NCBI RefSeq assembly: GCF_014889545.1
Contig: NZ_QKOF01000004.1
Coordinates: 1 to 60,924 of the forward strand
DNA: 60,924 nt
Reading direction: 5' to 3'
From: Methanothermobacter thermautotrophicus
GTDB taxonomy: Archaea > Methanobacteriota > Methanobacteria > Methanobacteriales > Methanothermobacteraceae
The notes below the pieces were generated by a model. The model was not told the origin of the DNA. It saw only the letters and a list, made by a program, of their open reading frames with translations, and ran no database searches. Below, piece after piece: positions 27,892-38,069 of this stretch (position 1 is the stretch's first letter; every line of letters begins with the position of its first letter). The translations under genes and the position numbers were made by a program.

Positions 27892-28812
27892 ATGGCCATA
27901 CCGAATTATAAGGAGGTAATGTTACCCCTCCTAAAACTTGTAGCGGATGGAAAGGAGCATTATATTAAAGAAGTTTATGATGAGCTTGCCGAACAATTTC
28001 AGTTGACTGATGAGGAGAAGAGGAGACTTATACCCAGCGGGAAGAACAGATTCTTTGATAATCGTGTGACTGGGCACGCACAACCCTAAAAAAGGCCGGC
28101 CTGATGGAGTCCCCACGAAGGGGCTATATAAGGATAACCTCTAAAGGTTTGAGGTTTTTAGAGAGGAAGCCCATTGAACTTGAAGATGGTTTTCTGGAAC
28201 AGTACCCTGATTTTGCTGCTTTTATTGGCGGTAAAGAAGAACCGGCAGGAAAAATTTCAAGGGCGCAATGGAATAATAATTCAGGTGGAGATCTCACTCC
28301 AGAAGAATCACTGGAATACAGTTACCAGACCTTAAGGAATGAGCTGGCCAGGGATTTGCTTGAAAAGATCATGTCATGCTCCCCGGAATTCTTCGAAAAA
28401 CTGTTTGTGGACCTCCTGCTGAAAATGGGCTAAGGCGGCTCAAGGAGGGATGCAGGCAAAGCCATAGGAAAAATTGGAGAAGGTGGAATAGACGGCATCA
28501 TAAAGGAGGACAAACTGGGCCTGGACACCATCTATATCCAGGCAAAGAGATGGCAGGACACCGTATCTCGACCCGAAATACAGAAATTTGCAGGCGCCCT
28601 GCAGGGCCCGGAAATCCTGGAAGGGAGTCTTTATCACAACATCCAAATTTTCAGATAAAGCCAGGGAATACGCATCAAGCATCAGTAACAGGATAGTCCT
28701 CATTGACGGCGAGGAACTGGCCCAGCTGATGATCGACCACGACGTCGGCGTATCAAGGGTCACATCCTACGAGATCAAAAAGATAGACACAGATTACTTC
28801 TCAGAGGAATAA
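27892..28812 (+). pseudogene. mrr: Mrr-family type IV restriction endonuclease, broken in three places
   Basis: The pieces together give a complete Mrr protein of about 306 residues: N-terminal winged helix (MAIPNYKEVMLPLLKL), then the PD-(D/E)xK nuclease with GGIDGIIKEDKLGL, YIQAKRW and a C-terminal EELAQLMIDH. Three lesions are seen. A base is missing near 28070 (ACT-GGG where ACT-TGG is expected), an in-frame TAA at 28431-28433 stands where Tyr is expected (GYGGS), and there is one extra C near 28603. ATG 27892 follows GGTGAT. Intact Mrr cuts methylated DNA. The enzyme is inactive unless the sequence is wrong. Confidence 0.88.
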
Positions 28813-28929
28813 AAGGCTTTGCAGAATCACCTCATGATATAAATAAGGCTTATCCACCACCCCATTAAAAGTTAATTTCAGTCATTGGATGTTTGAATCT
28901 GAAGGGATTAAATTAATGGAGGATCTTCA

Positions 28930-29292
28930 ATGTACTCAAAGAGGATGCAGAGGCATGTCCAGAGAATAGGGTACAATGTAAACAGGTTCCAGGGCAACCT
29001 TCTACTCCTGAAGGGTGGCAGGGACCCCCAGGAACTCAGGAGGGAATTCATGGATATAGAGCGTTCTCTCAACGAAGTCTTCAGGGACATATCAGGTGAA
29101 GTCCCGGATCCTGGCCTTGGGGATATTCACAGTTTAATAGTTAAGGCCGCTGGAACCTACCTTGGGGCAATAAGGGAGTTCATGAGATTCTATGATGATT
29201 GGGATGATGATCACTTCGTTCACTCTGGCCTCATGATAAACGAGGCCAACGAGTTACTGAACAGGGCTGCTGCAATGTTTAACGGTCCCTGA
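28930..29292 (+). CDS. Small helical protein, unknown
   Basis: The 120-residue protein is not recognised. It is charged and predicted mostly helical (MYSKRMQRHVQRIGYNVNRF at the start; EANELLNRAAAMF at the end), without membrane segments or cysteine motifs. GGAGGATC four bases before the ATG is a strong ribosome site, which supports a real gene. It ends base to base against the convergent membrane protein gene (29292/29293). Confidence 0.7.
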   Translation: MYSKRMQRHVQRIGYNVNRFQGNLLLLKGGRDPQELRREFMDIERSLNEVFRDISGEVPDPGLGDIHSLIVKAAGTYLGAIREFMRFYDDWDDDHFVHSGLMINEANELLNRAAAMFNGP

Positions 29293-29526
29293 TCAGTCCT
29301 CACCACTGATGAAGTGGATGTAGATGAACTCCACGAGGCGTCCATAGATCCATGGGACCAGAATGAACATTGATACACCGGCGATCCCTGTAAGGAGGCC
29401 GATGAGCCATTCAGGATAAAAAATGGGCCTCCATCTCCCGATGATGTATGTCAGTGTGTTTATTAGCCCTGTTGCAACCGCCATTATGAGTCCGGCCACC
29501 CAGTACCTTCCAAAGTCCTCAGCCAT
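29293..29526 (-). CDS. Small two-helix membrane protein, unknown
   Basis: From ATG 29526 (MAEDFGRYW; GGAAGGTG upstream) it encodes 77 residues with two hydrophobic helices at about 9-30 and 42-63, and ends HFISGED. No family is recognised. It follows msrB closely, so it may be co-transcribed with it. Confidence 0.65.
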   Translation of the reverse strand: MAEDFGRYWVAGLIMAVATGLINTLTYIIGRWRPIFYPEWLIGLLTGIAGVSMFILVPWIYGRLVEFIYIHFISGED

Positions 29527-29545
29527 TCCAGCACCTTCCTGCATT

Positions 29546-30001
29546 TCAGCTTATCTGATCCCTGGGGATGAACTTCAGTGCCGCTGAGTTCATGCAGTAC
29601 CTCTTACCTGTGGGCCTGGGGCCGTCATCGAATACATGGCCGAGGTGGGCGTCGCACCTTGCACAGAGGACCTCACAGCGTACCATGCCGAGACTGCGGT
29701 CCTCCCTCAGTTTGATGTTGTGTTCGGATACCACATCATAGAAGCTCGGCCACCCTGTCCCTGAATCGAATTTGGTCTCTGAGTCAAAGAGGTCTGTGCC
29801 ACAGCATATGCAGCGGTATATGCCGTCCTCGTGGAGGTCATGGTATCTGCCTGTGAATGGGGGCTCTGTTCCTGCTTGCCTTGCAACACGGAAGGCCTCC
29901 GGGTCAAGTATCTCCCGCCACTCATCATCTGAGAGTTCGATCCTCTCAACCATCTCAACACGATTTTTTGCAACAGAGAATATTGGGATCCTTTCTTTCA
30001 T
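29546..30001 (-). CDS. msrB: Peptide methionine-(R)-S-oxide reductase MsrB
   Basis: It repairs R-form methionine sulfoxide in proteins using thioredoxin-type electrons. The 151-residue protein has the zinc cysteines CICCG near residue 64 and CARC near 111, the substrate strand TGWPSF near 82, and the catalytic Cys in [11 protein letters not shown] near 134. Length is normal. A thioredoxin reductase gene lies 2.4 kb away on the same strand. Confidence 0.95.
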   Translation of the reverse strand: MKERIPIFSVAKNRVEMVERIELSDDEWREILDPEAFRVARQAGTEPPFTGRYHDLHEDGIYRCICCGTDLFDSETKFDSGTGWPSFYDVVSEHNIKLREDRSLGMVRCEVLCARCDAHLGHVFDDGPRPTGKRYCMNSAALKFIPRDQIS

Positions 30002-30104
30002 ACATCAGATTATGTGATTCATAGATTATTTAGTTAATCAAGGATTCACTTTCATAATTTACATCTCGGAATGGGAGCTGATGATTTTTTTCAGGCATCT
30101 TAAG

Positions 30105-30150
30105 AAAAAAAGGTTTTTGTTTTTCTGTGCTCTGATATTCAGAAAAAAAA
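30105..30150 (-). terminator. Poly-U tracts downstream of guaAB
   Basis: Read on the minus strand, the region after the guaAB stop holds a run of eight T (30143-30150) and a run of seven T near 30107-30113. Archaeal RNA polymerase ends transcription at such tracts. The msrB promoter must lie within 30002-30100. Confidence 0.5.
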
Positions 30151-30175
30151 GATTTTGTGGCTTTTCACTATTTTT

Positions 30176-31102
30176 TCAGGCAAATTCAATGGTGCTTGGA
30201 GGCTTATCACTTACAGAAAGAGCCACATGGGTTACCTCAGGTATCTCGGCGGTTATACGCTTTGATATCCTCTTTATGAGATCCCATGGGAGTTCAGGGA
30301 CACTTGCTGTCATGGCGTCAAGGGATTCCACCATCCTTATAACCACGAGGTATCCGAAGTCCCTCACGTCCCCCTTAACCCCTGTGACCATGGTGTCAGT
30401 CAGTACAGCGAAGTACTGCCAGAGACTCTCATGGAGGCCGCTATCAACAACCTCCTCCTCGACTATGGCGTTGGCCCTGCGGCATATCTCAATCTTCTCC
30501 CGGGTTATCTCTCCGACTATCCTCACTGCAAGCCCTGGACCAGGGAAGGGTTGCCTCTGGATCATCTCACGTGGAAGGCCCAGTTCAAGGCCAATTTCAC
30601 GCACCTCATCCTTGTAGAGCTCCCTTATGGGTTCAACTATCTCAAGTACAAGTCCGTGTGGGAGTGCAACGTTATGGTGGGACTTTATCTGGCCCTCACT
30701 CTCAATCCAGTCGGGGGCTATTGTACCCTGCACCAGGTACCTTGCACCTATCTCCTCGGCGACCCTCTCAAAGACCTCAATGAAGACCCTTCCAATTATC
30801 TTACGCTTCTCCTCAGGGTCTGTGACACCCTCAAGTTCCTTCAGGAACTCATCTGAGGCGTCGATGTAGCGGAAGTTCAGGCGTTCACTGAAGGTTTTCT
30901 TGACGTACTCTGCTTCCCCCTCCCTTAGGAGGCCGTGGTCAACAAATACCGCTGTCAGGTTGTCCCCTATGGCCTTACCTGCAAGAACAGAGGCCACGGA
31001 ACTGTCAACTCCTCCTGATAGTGCTATTATGGCCTTTTCATCACCAACGGTACTTCTTATCTCTTCAACTGCTTCTTCAATAAAATCAGATGGATTCAGC
31101 AT
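30176..31102 (-). CDS. guaAB: GMP synthase subunit B (ATP pyrophosphatase)
   Basis: With subunit A it converts XMP to GMP. This half activates XMP with ATP and takes ammonia. The P-loop-like SGGVDSS motif lies near residues 31-37, FVDHGLLR near 53, and the dimerisation/XMP-binding end has [12 protein letters not shown] near 195 and KPPSTIEFA at the C-terminus, as in all GuaA enzymes. ATG 31102 follows GGTGAT. It lies 98 bases downstream of the amidotransferase subunit on the same strand. Confidence 0.96.
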   Translation of the reverse strand: MLNPSDFIEEAVEEIRSTVGDEKAIIALSGGVDSSVASVLAGKAIGDNLTAVFVDHGLLREGEAEYVKKTFSERLNFRYIDASDEFLKELEGVTDPEEKRKIIGRVFIEVFERVAEEIGARYLVQGTIAPDWIESEGQIKSHHNVALPHGLVLEIVEPIRELYKDEVREIGLELGLPREMIQRQPFPGPGLAVRIVGEITREKIEICRRANAIVEEEVVDSGLHESLWQYFAVLTDTMVTGVKGDVRDFGYLVVIRMVESLDAMTASVPELPWDLIKRISKRITAEIPEVTHVALSVSDKPPSTIEFA

Positions 31103-31200
31103 AAGTATCACCGGATAAAAATGATTGATTTAATATCTTGCGGGACATGTATTTAATGTTAAGGATGGTGGCTTTTGGCTGGAAGTTACCCGAGGGTACA

Positions 31201-31758
31201 TCATGGGGACCTGCAGACCTCATGGAAGTTCTCGAAGACCCTGTGCCCATCCCTTGTATGGTGAACCTCAGGGTGGAACTGTATACCATACACCGGTTTA
31301 TCATGGTGTTTCATGGCCTCCACTTCACATATGCTTGACGTTGCCAGGACATCGAATTCATCTGGCAGCTTCTTAACCTCGTCCTTGTGGGAGGCCCATA
31401 CGCTCATCCTTGGCCCCAGTCCCCTGAATATGTCGTCCTCGTCGAGTATTTCGAGTTCGATCTGGGCGTAGCTCTCTGCCTCTGCCGTCGCAACCTCTCC
31501 ACCGTAGGCCTTTGCTATCAGCTGGTGGCCCAGGCATATGCCGAGGATGGGTATTTCGAGGTTCTGTATGTACTCCACACAGTTACCGGACCTCTCGAGT
31601 GAGGGTCCACCACCCAGTATGAGGCCATCAGGGTCCCGTGAGATGATATCATCAAGGGGTGTGGTGTTGGGTACAAGCTCGGAGGGTATCTGGAGATACC
31701 TGAGCGTCCTGTGTATCCTGTGATTGTACTGGCCGTGATTGTTGATGATGAGTATCAT
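31201..31758 (-). CDS. guaAA: GMP synthase subunit A (glutamine amidotransferase)
   Basis: It releases ammonia from glutamine for GMP synthesis. The class I amidotransferase triad is visible: Cys in GICLGHQL near residue 76, His and Glu in QFHPEVHHT near 165. The 185-residue length is that of the separate archaeal subunit; in bacteria it is fused to subunit B. ATG 31758 follows GGAG. A TATA-like AATATAAATAGG lies upstream near 31790. Confidence 0.95.
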   Translation of the reverse strand: MILIINNHGQYNHRIHRTLRYLQIPSELVPNTTPLDDIISRDPDGLILGGGPSLERSGNCVEYIQNLEIPILGICLGHQLIAKAYGGEVATAEAESYAQIELEILDEDDIFRGLGPRMSVWASHKDEVKKLPDEFDVLATSSICEVEAMKHHDKPVYGIQFHPEVHHTRDGHRVFENFHEVCRSP

Positions 31759-31818
31759 AAACATTCTCCTCTTCTGATTCTGAAAACCTATTTATATTTC
31801 ACTGGATAATTAAATATT

Positions 31819-31971
31819 ATGGAGGCCGTGGATATAATTTACATTCTGGTTGCACTTGTCCTTGCAGTTGTTGCTTTCTATGTTCTGGTATGGCTGCTAC
31901 CGGTGATAGTGGTCCTTATAATTGCATACATCATATACATCTTCCTCAGGGGAGGGAGTGTTTGCGGTTGA
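31819..31971 (+). CDS. 50-residue membrane microprotein
   Basis: ATG 31819 to TGA 31971 encodes 50 residues beginning MEAVDIIYILVALV and ending RGGSVCG. Almost all of residues 6-43 is hydrophobic, split by Pro at 28 into two helices. There is no Shine-Dalgarno sequence, but a TATA-like TTTATATTT at 31791-31799 lies at the right distance for transcription to start at the ATG, so a leaderless mRNA is likely. No family is recognised. It is divergent from guaAA. Confidence 0.55.
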   Translation: MEAVDIIYILVALVLAVVAFYVLVWLLPVIVVLIIAYIIYIFLRGGSVCG

Positions 31972-32035
31972 TGCGCGTATCCAGAATAGTTTACTGGTGT
32001 TGGTGGGTGCTGTGTGACACCACATAAAAAGAATA

Positions 32036-32395
32036 CATAAAAAGGAATGAGAGATTATTTTTTGGCAGTATTTTATCAGTAGCTCTGTATTTCACCATAA
32101 AAAGGAATGAGAGATTATTTTTTGGCAGTATTTTATCAGTAGCTCTGTATTTCACCATAAAAAGGAATGAGAGATTATTTTTTGGCAGTATTTTATCAGT
32201 AGCTCTGTATTTCACCATAAAAAGGAATGAGAGATTATTTTTTGGCAGTATTTTATCAGTAGCTCTGTATTTCACCATAAAAAGGAATGAGAGATTATTT
32301 TTTGGCAGTATTTTATCAGTAGCTCTGTATTTCACCATAAAAAGGAATGAGAGATTATTTTTTGGCAGTATTTTATCAGTAGCTCTGTATTTCAC
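32036..32395. repeat. Tandem array: six identical 60-bp units
   Basis: Exactly 6.0 copies of a 60-base unit (from CATAAAAAGG to TGTATTTCAC) run from 32036 to 32395 with no difference between copies. A partial imperfect copy of the first 13 bases (CATAAAAAGAATA) lies just left. The right-hand unit contains the last six codons and the stop of trxB, so the unit seems derived from the trxB 3' end. On the minus strand each unit has a T5 tract, so the array may act as serial terminators. There are no spacers, so it is not CRISPR. Confidence 0.95.
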
Positions 32396-33287
32396 GGTAG
32401 GCGTAGGTTGCTGCTATGGCACCCTCTGCACATGCGGTCACCCACTGGTTCAGACCACCTGTTATATCTCCCGCGGCATACACGAGGGGCACGTTTGTTC
32501 TCTGCCACTTATCTGTTATGATGTAGCCTCCATCATCCACCTTAACACCGAGGTCAACTGCAAGCTGGTTGAGGGGTTCTTCGCCTATTGATATGAACAC
32601 CCCGTCAACCTTGACGGTCTCTTCCTGGCCGGTTTCACGGTTGTGGATGACGACCTCCTCAACCCTATCATCACCCCTTATCTCCCTGACCACAGAGTTC
32701 CAGATCACAGGGATACCCATCTCACGAAGCCTGTCCTGGAGGTACCTATCGGCCCTAAGTTCATCCCTCCTGTGGACGATACTCACATCACAGCCTATGT
32801 TCTTGAGGAAAACGGCCTCCTGGGCTGCACTGTTACCACCGCCAACCATGAGGACCCTTCTACCCTTGTACAGTGGACCGTCACAGGTTGCACAGTATGA
32901 TACACCCTTCCCGAGGAGGTCATTCTCTCCCGGCACTCCAAGCTGCCTGTGCCTGCTTCCAGTTGCGAAGATTATTGCGGAGGCGGTGTAGGTGTCCCTT
33001 GATGTCTTGACGGTGAACACATCACCTTTCTCTATCTCCTTAACCTCCTCCATTTCCCTCAGCTCTGCAACAGCGGTGGCCTGTTTCTTCATCCTTGTAA
33101 CCAGGCTCATACCTGCGATCATCTCAAATCCAGGGTAGTTCTCCATCATGGGCACCTCGAGGCCCAGTCCACCGGCCGGGCCCTTATCCAGCATCAGCAC
33201 GCTGCTTCCCTGCCTTCCACCATAGATGCCGGCTGTGAGCCCGGCAGGGCCAGCCCCTATAACTATTATATCATAATCGGTCATCAT
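32376..33287 (-). CDS. trxB: Thioredoxin reductase
   Basis: This FAD enzyme passes electrons from NADPH or a similar donor to thioredoxin. The 303-residue protein has the FAD fold [14 protein letters not shown] near residue 7, redox pair CATC near 134, the second nucleotide fold [14 protein letters not shown] near 148 and [12 protein letters not shown] near 270. The HRRDE segment (near 175) fits an NADPH site, with the exact donor unproven. ATG 33287 or 33284 follows AAGGTGG. Its 3' end lies in the last unit of the 60-bp array. Confidence 0.95.
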   Translation of the reverse strand: MMTDYDIIVIGAGPAGLTAGIYGGRQGSSVLMLDKGPAGGLGLEVPMMENYPGFEMIAGMSLVTRMKKQATAVAELREMEEVKEIEKGDVFTVKTSRDTYTASAIIFATGSRHRQLGVPGENDLLGKGVSYCATCDGPLYKGRRVLMVGGGNSAAQEAVFLKNIGCDVSIVHRRDELRADRYLQDRLREMGIPVIWNSVVREIRGDDRVEEVVIHNRETGQEETVKVDGVFISIGEEPLNQLAVDLGVKVDDGGYIITDKWQRTNVPLVYAAGDITGGLNQWVTACAEGAIAATYAYREIQSY

Positions 33288-33464
33288 ACCACCTTAATGA
33301 GTATCTTGGTCGTCAATGGAGATAAAGATTTCACTTACACTCAAATTAATATTTCACAGGATGGAGCAGTTAATATTAAAAAAAGATTCTGAAAGTAGCA
33401 GTTCCCACAAAGGGGGGGGAGTTTTTCAGGGTCCGTCGACTATTTTCCATAGAGATGGACTTTT

Positions 33465-35324
33465 TTAGAGCCTTTCCTGGATTTTCTCCCTGAGGATCCT
33501 GTTTACAACCTTACCATCAGCCCTTCCCCGGAGCCTGCCCATGGCCTTCCCCATAAGGGGACCCATTGCACCCATACCCCTCTCAGATATCATATCGAGG
33601 TTACCCTCAACGATGTCCTGGATTATGGCCTGGATCTCATCCTCTGAAAGGAGGAGGAGGTTGAGCTTAGCGGCAGCATCCTCTGCTGCAAGGCCTTCAT
33701 CAGCCATGCAGGCCACTATGTCCCGGAGGGCATCCCTGGAGATCTTACCATCCTCAAGGAGTTTAATGGCATCTCTAAGTTCATCAAGGCCCAGGCCATC
33801 CACATCATGGCCCTCCCTCCTGAGCTCCCTCAGGGTGTAGGCCAGGAGTGAGGCTATCACGGTTACATCGACCCTGAACTCTACGAGAGCCTCGAATTCA
33901 TCCACAAGGTTACGCTTAACCAGCTGTGATGCCAGGTCCTCACTCAAACCGTACTCCCTCATTATCCTCTCCTTCTTCTCTGATGGAAGCTCAGGCAGGT
34001 TCCTCCTGATGTCCTCGATGAGATCCTCCTCTATCCTGAAGAGGGGTATGTCTGTTTCAAGGTACATCCTGCTTGAGGTCGGCAGTGGCCTCAGGTACTG
34101 TGTGTTACCGTCTGGCAGGGCCTTCCTTGTCTCCTCAGGGACGCCCTGGATGGCCATCTCCGCACGCCTTATAACCTCCCTGAGGGCCTTCTCTGCGGTG
34201 TCCCTGTCATGGGCAACCATGACAACCGCATCACCTGGTGAGGCACCAGCGGCCTCCCTGAGGCCCTGAACCTCGTCCTCTGTTATACCGTAGGCAGGGA
34301 GTTCATCGGTGTGGAATATGCCGCTCACACCCCTCTTTTTAGCATAATCGGCCATCTCGGTGCCTAGGCGCCTTCCCGGCTGGATTTCAACCCCTATGAG
34401 ACCGTCAAAGCCCCTCAGTTTAACTGCGAGTACAGACTCCGCTGAGGAGATTATCCTTGATTCTGTATCTGTGAATACGTCTGATACATCGAATATTTCA
34501 TCCTCAACCATGGCGCCCCTCTCCTGGAGGGTGTTCCTTATCTCAACCAGGCTGAGCTGCCTCCTGACCTCCCTCTCAACTATCTCGGGTATGAGGTCAA
34601 GGTCCTGGACCCCCTTCACCTCCACCCTGGCGCCATCACGTATGGATATGTTGAGGTCCTGCCTTATGGTTCCAAGGCCCCTCTTGACCCTGGTGCTCCT
34701 CAGGATCTGCCCTATCTGGTAGGCGACCTCCCTCAGCTGCTGGGGGTCACTAATTGAGGGGTCGGTGGTTATCTCAACGAGGGGTATGCCGAGCCGGTCC
34801 AGTCTGAAGACCACGCCGTCACCTGTCTCCCTGATCCTCCTTGCGGCGTCCTCCTCAAGGCAGAGGTTCTCTATTTTGACTGTCCCCTGGGGGGTTTCGA
34901 GGTGCCCGTCGGTTGCAACGAGTCCTGTCCTCTGGAATCCGCCGGTGTTACTCCCATCGATCACCTGCTTCCTCATGGTGTGGAACTCATCAACGACCCT
35001 CATGTTAAGGAGGAGTGCGATGGTAACTGCGATTTCAAGTGCCTCCGGGTTCAGGGGGTGTGGGGGCTCCTCATCCGCCTCAACGAGGCATGTTTCCTCG
35101 AAGTAGTTCTCGTAGTGGAAGTGGAGCCTCCTCATGGCCTCCTCAAAGGCTGCTCTGTCGAATTTCCCGAGCTCGCTCTGGGTTGGCCTGAGGTTCCTTA
35201 CAATATCATGGTCGGGTTCAGAATCGGTGAGTTCTGTTCTGCAGGGACAGAAGAGCTTACTCTCTGTATCAAGCTGCTGGTGTATCTCAAGGCCCATCCT
35301 GAGTCCTATTTTCTCCCAGTCCAT
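33465..35324 (-). CDS. gatE: Glutamyl-tRNA(Gln) amidotransferase subunit E
   Basis: With GatD it converts Glu-tRNA(Gln) to Gln-tRNA(Gln), the archaeal route to glutaminyl-tRNA. The 619-residue protein has the GatB/E cradle domain ([18 protein letters not shown] near residue 9; [13 protein letters not shown] near 215), a GAD-type insertion ([17 protein letters not shown] region) specific to GatE, and the C-terminal YqeY-like tail domain ([18 protein letters not shown]). It starts four bases after the gatD stop, preceded by GGGGATGAT. Confidence 0.97.
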   Translation of the reverse strand: MDWEKIGLRMGLEIHQQLDTESKLFCPCRTELTDSEPDHDIVRNLRPTQSELGKFDRAAFEEAMRRLHFHYENYFEETCLVEADEEPPHPLNPEALEIAVTIALLLNMRVVDEFHTMRKQVIDGSNTGGFQRTGLVATDGHLETPQGTVKIENLCLEEDAARRIRETGDGVVFRLDRLGIPLVEITTDPSISDPQQLREVAYQIGQILRSTRVKRGLGTIRQDLNISIRDGARVEVKGVQDLDLIPEIVEREVRRQLSLVEIRNTLQERGAMVEDEIFDVSDVFTDTESRIISSAESVLAVKLRGFDGLIGVEIQPGRRLGTEMADYAKKRGVSGIFHTDELPAYGITEDEVQGLREAAGASPGDAVVMVAHDRDTAEKALREVIRRAEMAIQGVPEETRKALPDGNTQYLRPLPTSSRMYLETDIPLFRIEEDLIEDIRRNLPELPSEKKERIMREYGLSEDLASQLVKRNLVDEFEALVEFRVDVTVIASLLAYTLRELRREGHDVDGLGLDELRDAIKLLEDGKISRDALRDIVACMADEGLAAEDAAAKLNLLLLSEDEIQAIIQDIVEGNLDMISERGMGAMGPLMGKAMGRLRGRADGKVVNRILREKIQERL

Positions 35325-35328
35325 TTTA

Positions 35329-36636
35329 TCATCCCCTGAAGTATGCTATCGATGTCCTCTCATTGATCTCCCCTGCAATGTTCTCCCTCATCATCTCACC
35401 TGCTGTCTCAGGGTCATCTGTCTGTCCGAGGACCCAGCACATCTTCACATAGGCGACCTCGGGCAGCATGTCGTCGCAGGGTATTACACCTGCCTGCAGC
35501 AGTCTTCGCCCTGTACTGTAGACGTTCATGTTCACCCTCCCATTGAGGCACTGGGACGTCATTGCCACAGGCACTCCAATATCACGGGCCTCCCTGAGGG
35601 CGGGTATGAGGGTGTCGGGGCAGTGGCCGAGGCCTGTTCCCTCAATGACGATGCCCCTGTAGCCCTCGTTGAGGTGCCATTTTATGATCTCAGGGGTTAT
35701 CCCTGGGTAGCTTTTTATGAAGGCCACCTTCTCCTCTACGCTTTCACTCAGTTCCAGTTCATCTGAACCCCTTTCCCTGTAGTTCTCCTGGAGTATTTTA
35801 AGGCCATCCGGTGTCACCTTTGCAAGGGGGAGGGCGTTTATGCTTCTGAAGGTGTCCCTCCTTGAGGTGTGCATCTTCCTCACCTTCACACCCCTGTGGA
35901 GGTGGCAGCTGAGGTCATCCATGGTCGCATGCATGCAGACTGTGACCTCTGCGATTTCTGAGGCCGCTGCCCTCACAGAGCACTGTATGTTGAGGTTTGC
36001 ATCTGAGGAGGGTCTGTCTGAGCTTCTCTGGGCGCCGGTGAACACCACAGGTACCGGGGTCCTGAGCATGAAGCTGAGGGCGGCTGAGGTGTAGTGCATG
36101 GTGTCTGTTCCATGGGCCACCACCACTCCATCAGCACCATCCTTTATCTCACTGTAGACTGCCCTGGCTGTCTCGACCCAGTATTCGGGTTTCATGTTCT
36201 CGCTGAGTATGTTGAAAACTGCACGCCCCCTTATATTTGCAATGTCCAGGAGTTCAGGGTTTGCACGTAGAAGGTCATCTGCTGTGAATGCAGGGTGAAC
36301 GGCCCCTGTGCGGTAATCTATTATGGATGCGACGGTACCGCCTGTTGATATTATCGACACATCAGGTAATTCCGGGTCCTCAGAGACTTCAACTGGCGGG
36401 AGCTCTATCTTTGGCTTGGATCCCTTCTCAATGAGCTCTATCCGGGCATCACTGATTTCAACTCCAATGTTGTACCCGTTTTCCAGTTTCAGGACTATGT
36501 GTCTGTCGTCTGCATCATCTGCACGGTCAAGGACCATGCCATCATAGGTGACGTCTGGCTTCTCAACCCTCACCATGTCCCCCACATTTATGGAGGCTGA
36601 TTCCAGGAACTTCCTTGCTTTTCCCTGGTAGGACAT
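35329..36636 (-). CDS. gatD: Glutamyl-tRNA(Gln) amidotransferase subunit D
   Basis: The asparaginase-like subunit frees ammonia from glutamine for GatE. The 435-residue protein has an N-terminal SH3-like domain of about 75 residues, then the asparaginase core with the catalytic threonines in ISTGGTVAS near 96 and [12 protein letters not shown] near 172. Its ATG shares one base with the vorA stop (TAATG) and GGAGGAG lies upstream, so it is translationally coupled to the VOR operon. Confidence 0.97.
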   Translation of the reverse strand: MSYQGKARKFLESASINVGDMVRVEKPDVTYDGMVLDRADDADDRHIVLKLENGYNIGVEISDARIELIEKGSKPKIELPPVEVSEDPELPDVSIISTGGTVASIIDYRTGAVHPAFTADDLLRANPELLDIANIRGRAVFNILSENMKPEYWVETARAVYSEIKDGADGVVVAHGTDTMHYTSAALSFMLRTPVPVVFTGAQRSSDRPSSDANLNIQCSVRAAASEIAEVTVCMHATMDDLSCHLHRGVKVRKMHTSRRDTFRSINALPLAKVTPDGLKILQENYRERGSDELELSESVEEKVAFIKSYPGITPEIIKWHLNEGYRGIVIEGTGLGHCPDTLIPALREARDIGVPVAMTSQCLNGRVNMNVYSTGRRLLQAGVIPCDDMLPEVAYVKMCWVLGQTDDPETAGEMMRENIAGEINERTSIAYFRG

Positions 36637-38069
36637 TAGAACTCCTCCTCAATGTTTTCTCTTGCCCACTCTGCACCTGCCTCAAGGATCCTCAGGTTCA
36701 GGTCTATGATCTTTTCCTTACCAGAGAAGGTGAATTTTATGGCCTCCCTGAAGGATTCCTCATCAAGGCCTGTGAGTCCGAGGGCCATCATAACCCCCAG
36801 CATGACGGTGTTGGCGGCCCTTCCAGTTCCATGTTTCCTTGCTATCTCTAGGGCCGGCACACCGATGGCCCTCACATCTCCTCCACTGTAACTGGCTGTT
36901 GTGGAGTCATAGAGTATGATACCTCCACCGGCCACTTTCCCTGCGAATTCATCGAGTGATGGCTGGTTAAGGGCCACCAGGATGTCCGGGGTGTCCACTG
37001 CAGGTGAACCAACCCTTTCACCGGATATAACAACGCCGCAGCTTGAGGTACCACCCCTCTGCTCGGGTCCATAGGCAGGGTACCATGATGTGTGTCTGCC
37101 CTCGCTGCAGGCCGCCTGGGCCAGTGTCAGTCCCATGCTCAGGACGCCCTGGCCACCGAAACCTGCAATCTTCACACTGACCTCGGGGAATTCAGGGTCA
37201 TCAACAGGGTCAGGCACCGAGTCCTCCCTGATCTGGAATATCCTGTCAAGGCTCTCCCTTGAAAAGTCACTCTCTGACCTTATCAGAGGCTCTGCTTCGG
37301 CTGACCGGTCCCTGAAGTTCTTCACAGGGAATTCTCTCTCCATCTCCTCCTTCAGGAATCTCTCCGCACCTTCGGCGTCCTGTCTGAGGTTTGTGGGACA
37401 TGGGGATAGCACCTCAACGAATGCGTATCCCTTACCATCCCTCTGAATCTCCAGGGCCCTCTTAATGGCCCTTCTAGCCCTCCTTATCCTCTTCGGATCT
37501 GCCAGTGACACGCGTTCTATGAATACAGGGGCCTGCAGGTTGTCCAGGAGTTCGCACATGTGGAGTGGATAGCCTGCGTACCTGGGGTCCCTTCCGGTGG
37601 GGCAGGTGACAGTCACCTCACCGACAAGGGTCGTTGGCGCCATCTGACCCCCTGTCATACCGTAGACGGTGTTGTTGACGAAGAATACCGCCAGTTTCTC
37701 CCCACGATTGGCTGCCTGTATGGTCTCATTGAGGCCTATGGATGCGAGGTCCCCGTCTCCCTGGTAGAGTATGACAACCGCGTCATCCTCTGCACGTGAT
37801 ATCCCTGTTCCAACGGCGGGGGCACGTCCGTGGGCCACCTGGACGTTTCCACAGTCAAAGTAGTAGTAGGCGAATACGGCGCAGCCCACGGGACTTATCA
37901 TAACAGCCCTTTCCTGTATTCCGAGTTCATCTATGGCTTCACCTATCAGCTTGTGCAATATACCGTGCCCGCAGCCTGCACAGTAGTGTGTCGCTGTGGG
38001 TGCGCTTCCACCCTTCCTCTCAAATACCTCGTGGAGTGAATCCGGCTTTCTGATCACCTTCTTAGTCAC
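36636..38069 (-). CDS. vorA: 2-ketoisovalerate ferredoxin oxidoreductase subunit VorA (beta and gamma parts fused)
   Basis: VOR interconverts branched-chain 2-oxoacids and acyl-CoA plus CO2 with ferredoxin. VorA of about 477 residues joins a TPP-binding part (YCAGCGHG near residue 29; [12 protein letters not shown] near 104; [16 protein letters not shown]) and a C-terminal gamma-type domain ([12 protein letters not shown] near 300; [10 protein letters not shown] near 332). GTG 38069 follows GGGGGAT and overlaps the vorB stop by eight bases; the longer frame to 38108 lies inside vorB. Confidence 0.93.
   Translation of the reverse strand: MTKKVIRKPDSLHEVFERKGGSAPTATHYCAGCGHGILHKLIGEAIDELGIQERAVMISPVGCAVFAYYYFDCGNVQVAHGRAPAVGTGISRAEDDAVVILYQGDGDLASIGLNETIQAANRGEKLAVFFVNNTVYGMTGGQMAPTTLVGEVTVTCPTGRDPRYAGYPLHMCELLDNLQAPVFIERVSLADPKRIRRARRAIKRALEIQRDGKGYAFVEVLSPCPTNLRQDAEGAERFLKEEMEREFPVKNFRDRSAEAEPLIRSESDFSRESLDRIFQIREDSVPDPVDDPEFPEVSVKIAGFGGQGVLSMGLTLAQAACSEGRHTSWYPAYGPEQRGGTSSCGVVISGERVGSPAVDTPDILVALNQPSLDEFAGKVAGGGIILYDSTTASYSGGDVRAIGVPALEIARKHGTGRAANTVMLGVMMALGLTGLDEESFREAIKFTFSGKEKIIDLNLRILEAGAEWARENIEEEF

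Noticed and set aside
30081-30617. 178-residue plus-strand ORF opposite guaAB
   Set aside because: Its body is the complement of guaAB; the N-terminal part is low-complexity Lys/Phe from A/T tracts.
31991-32395. CRISPR array
   Set aside because: The 60-bp units are identical and contiguous with no variable spacers, and the unit includes part of trxB.
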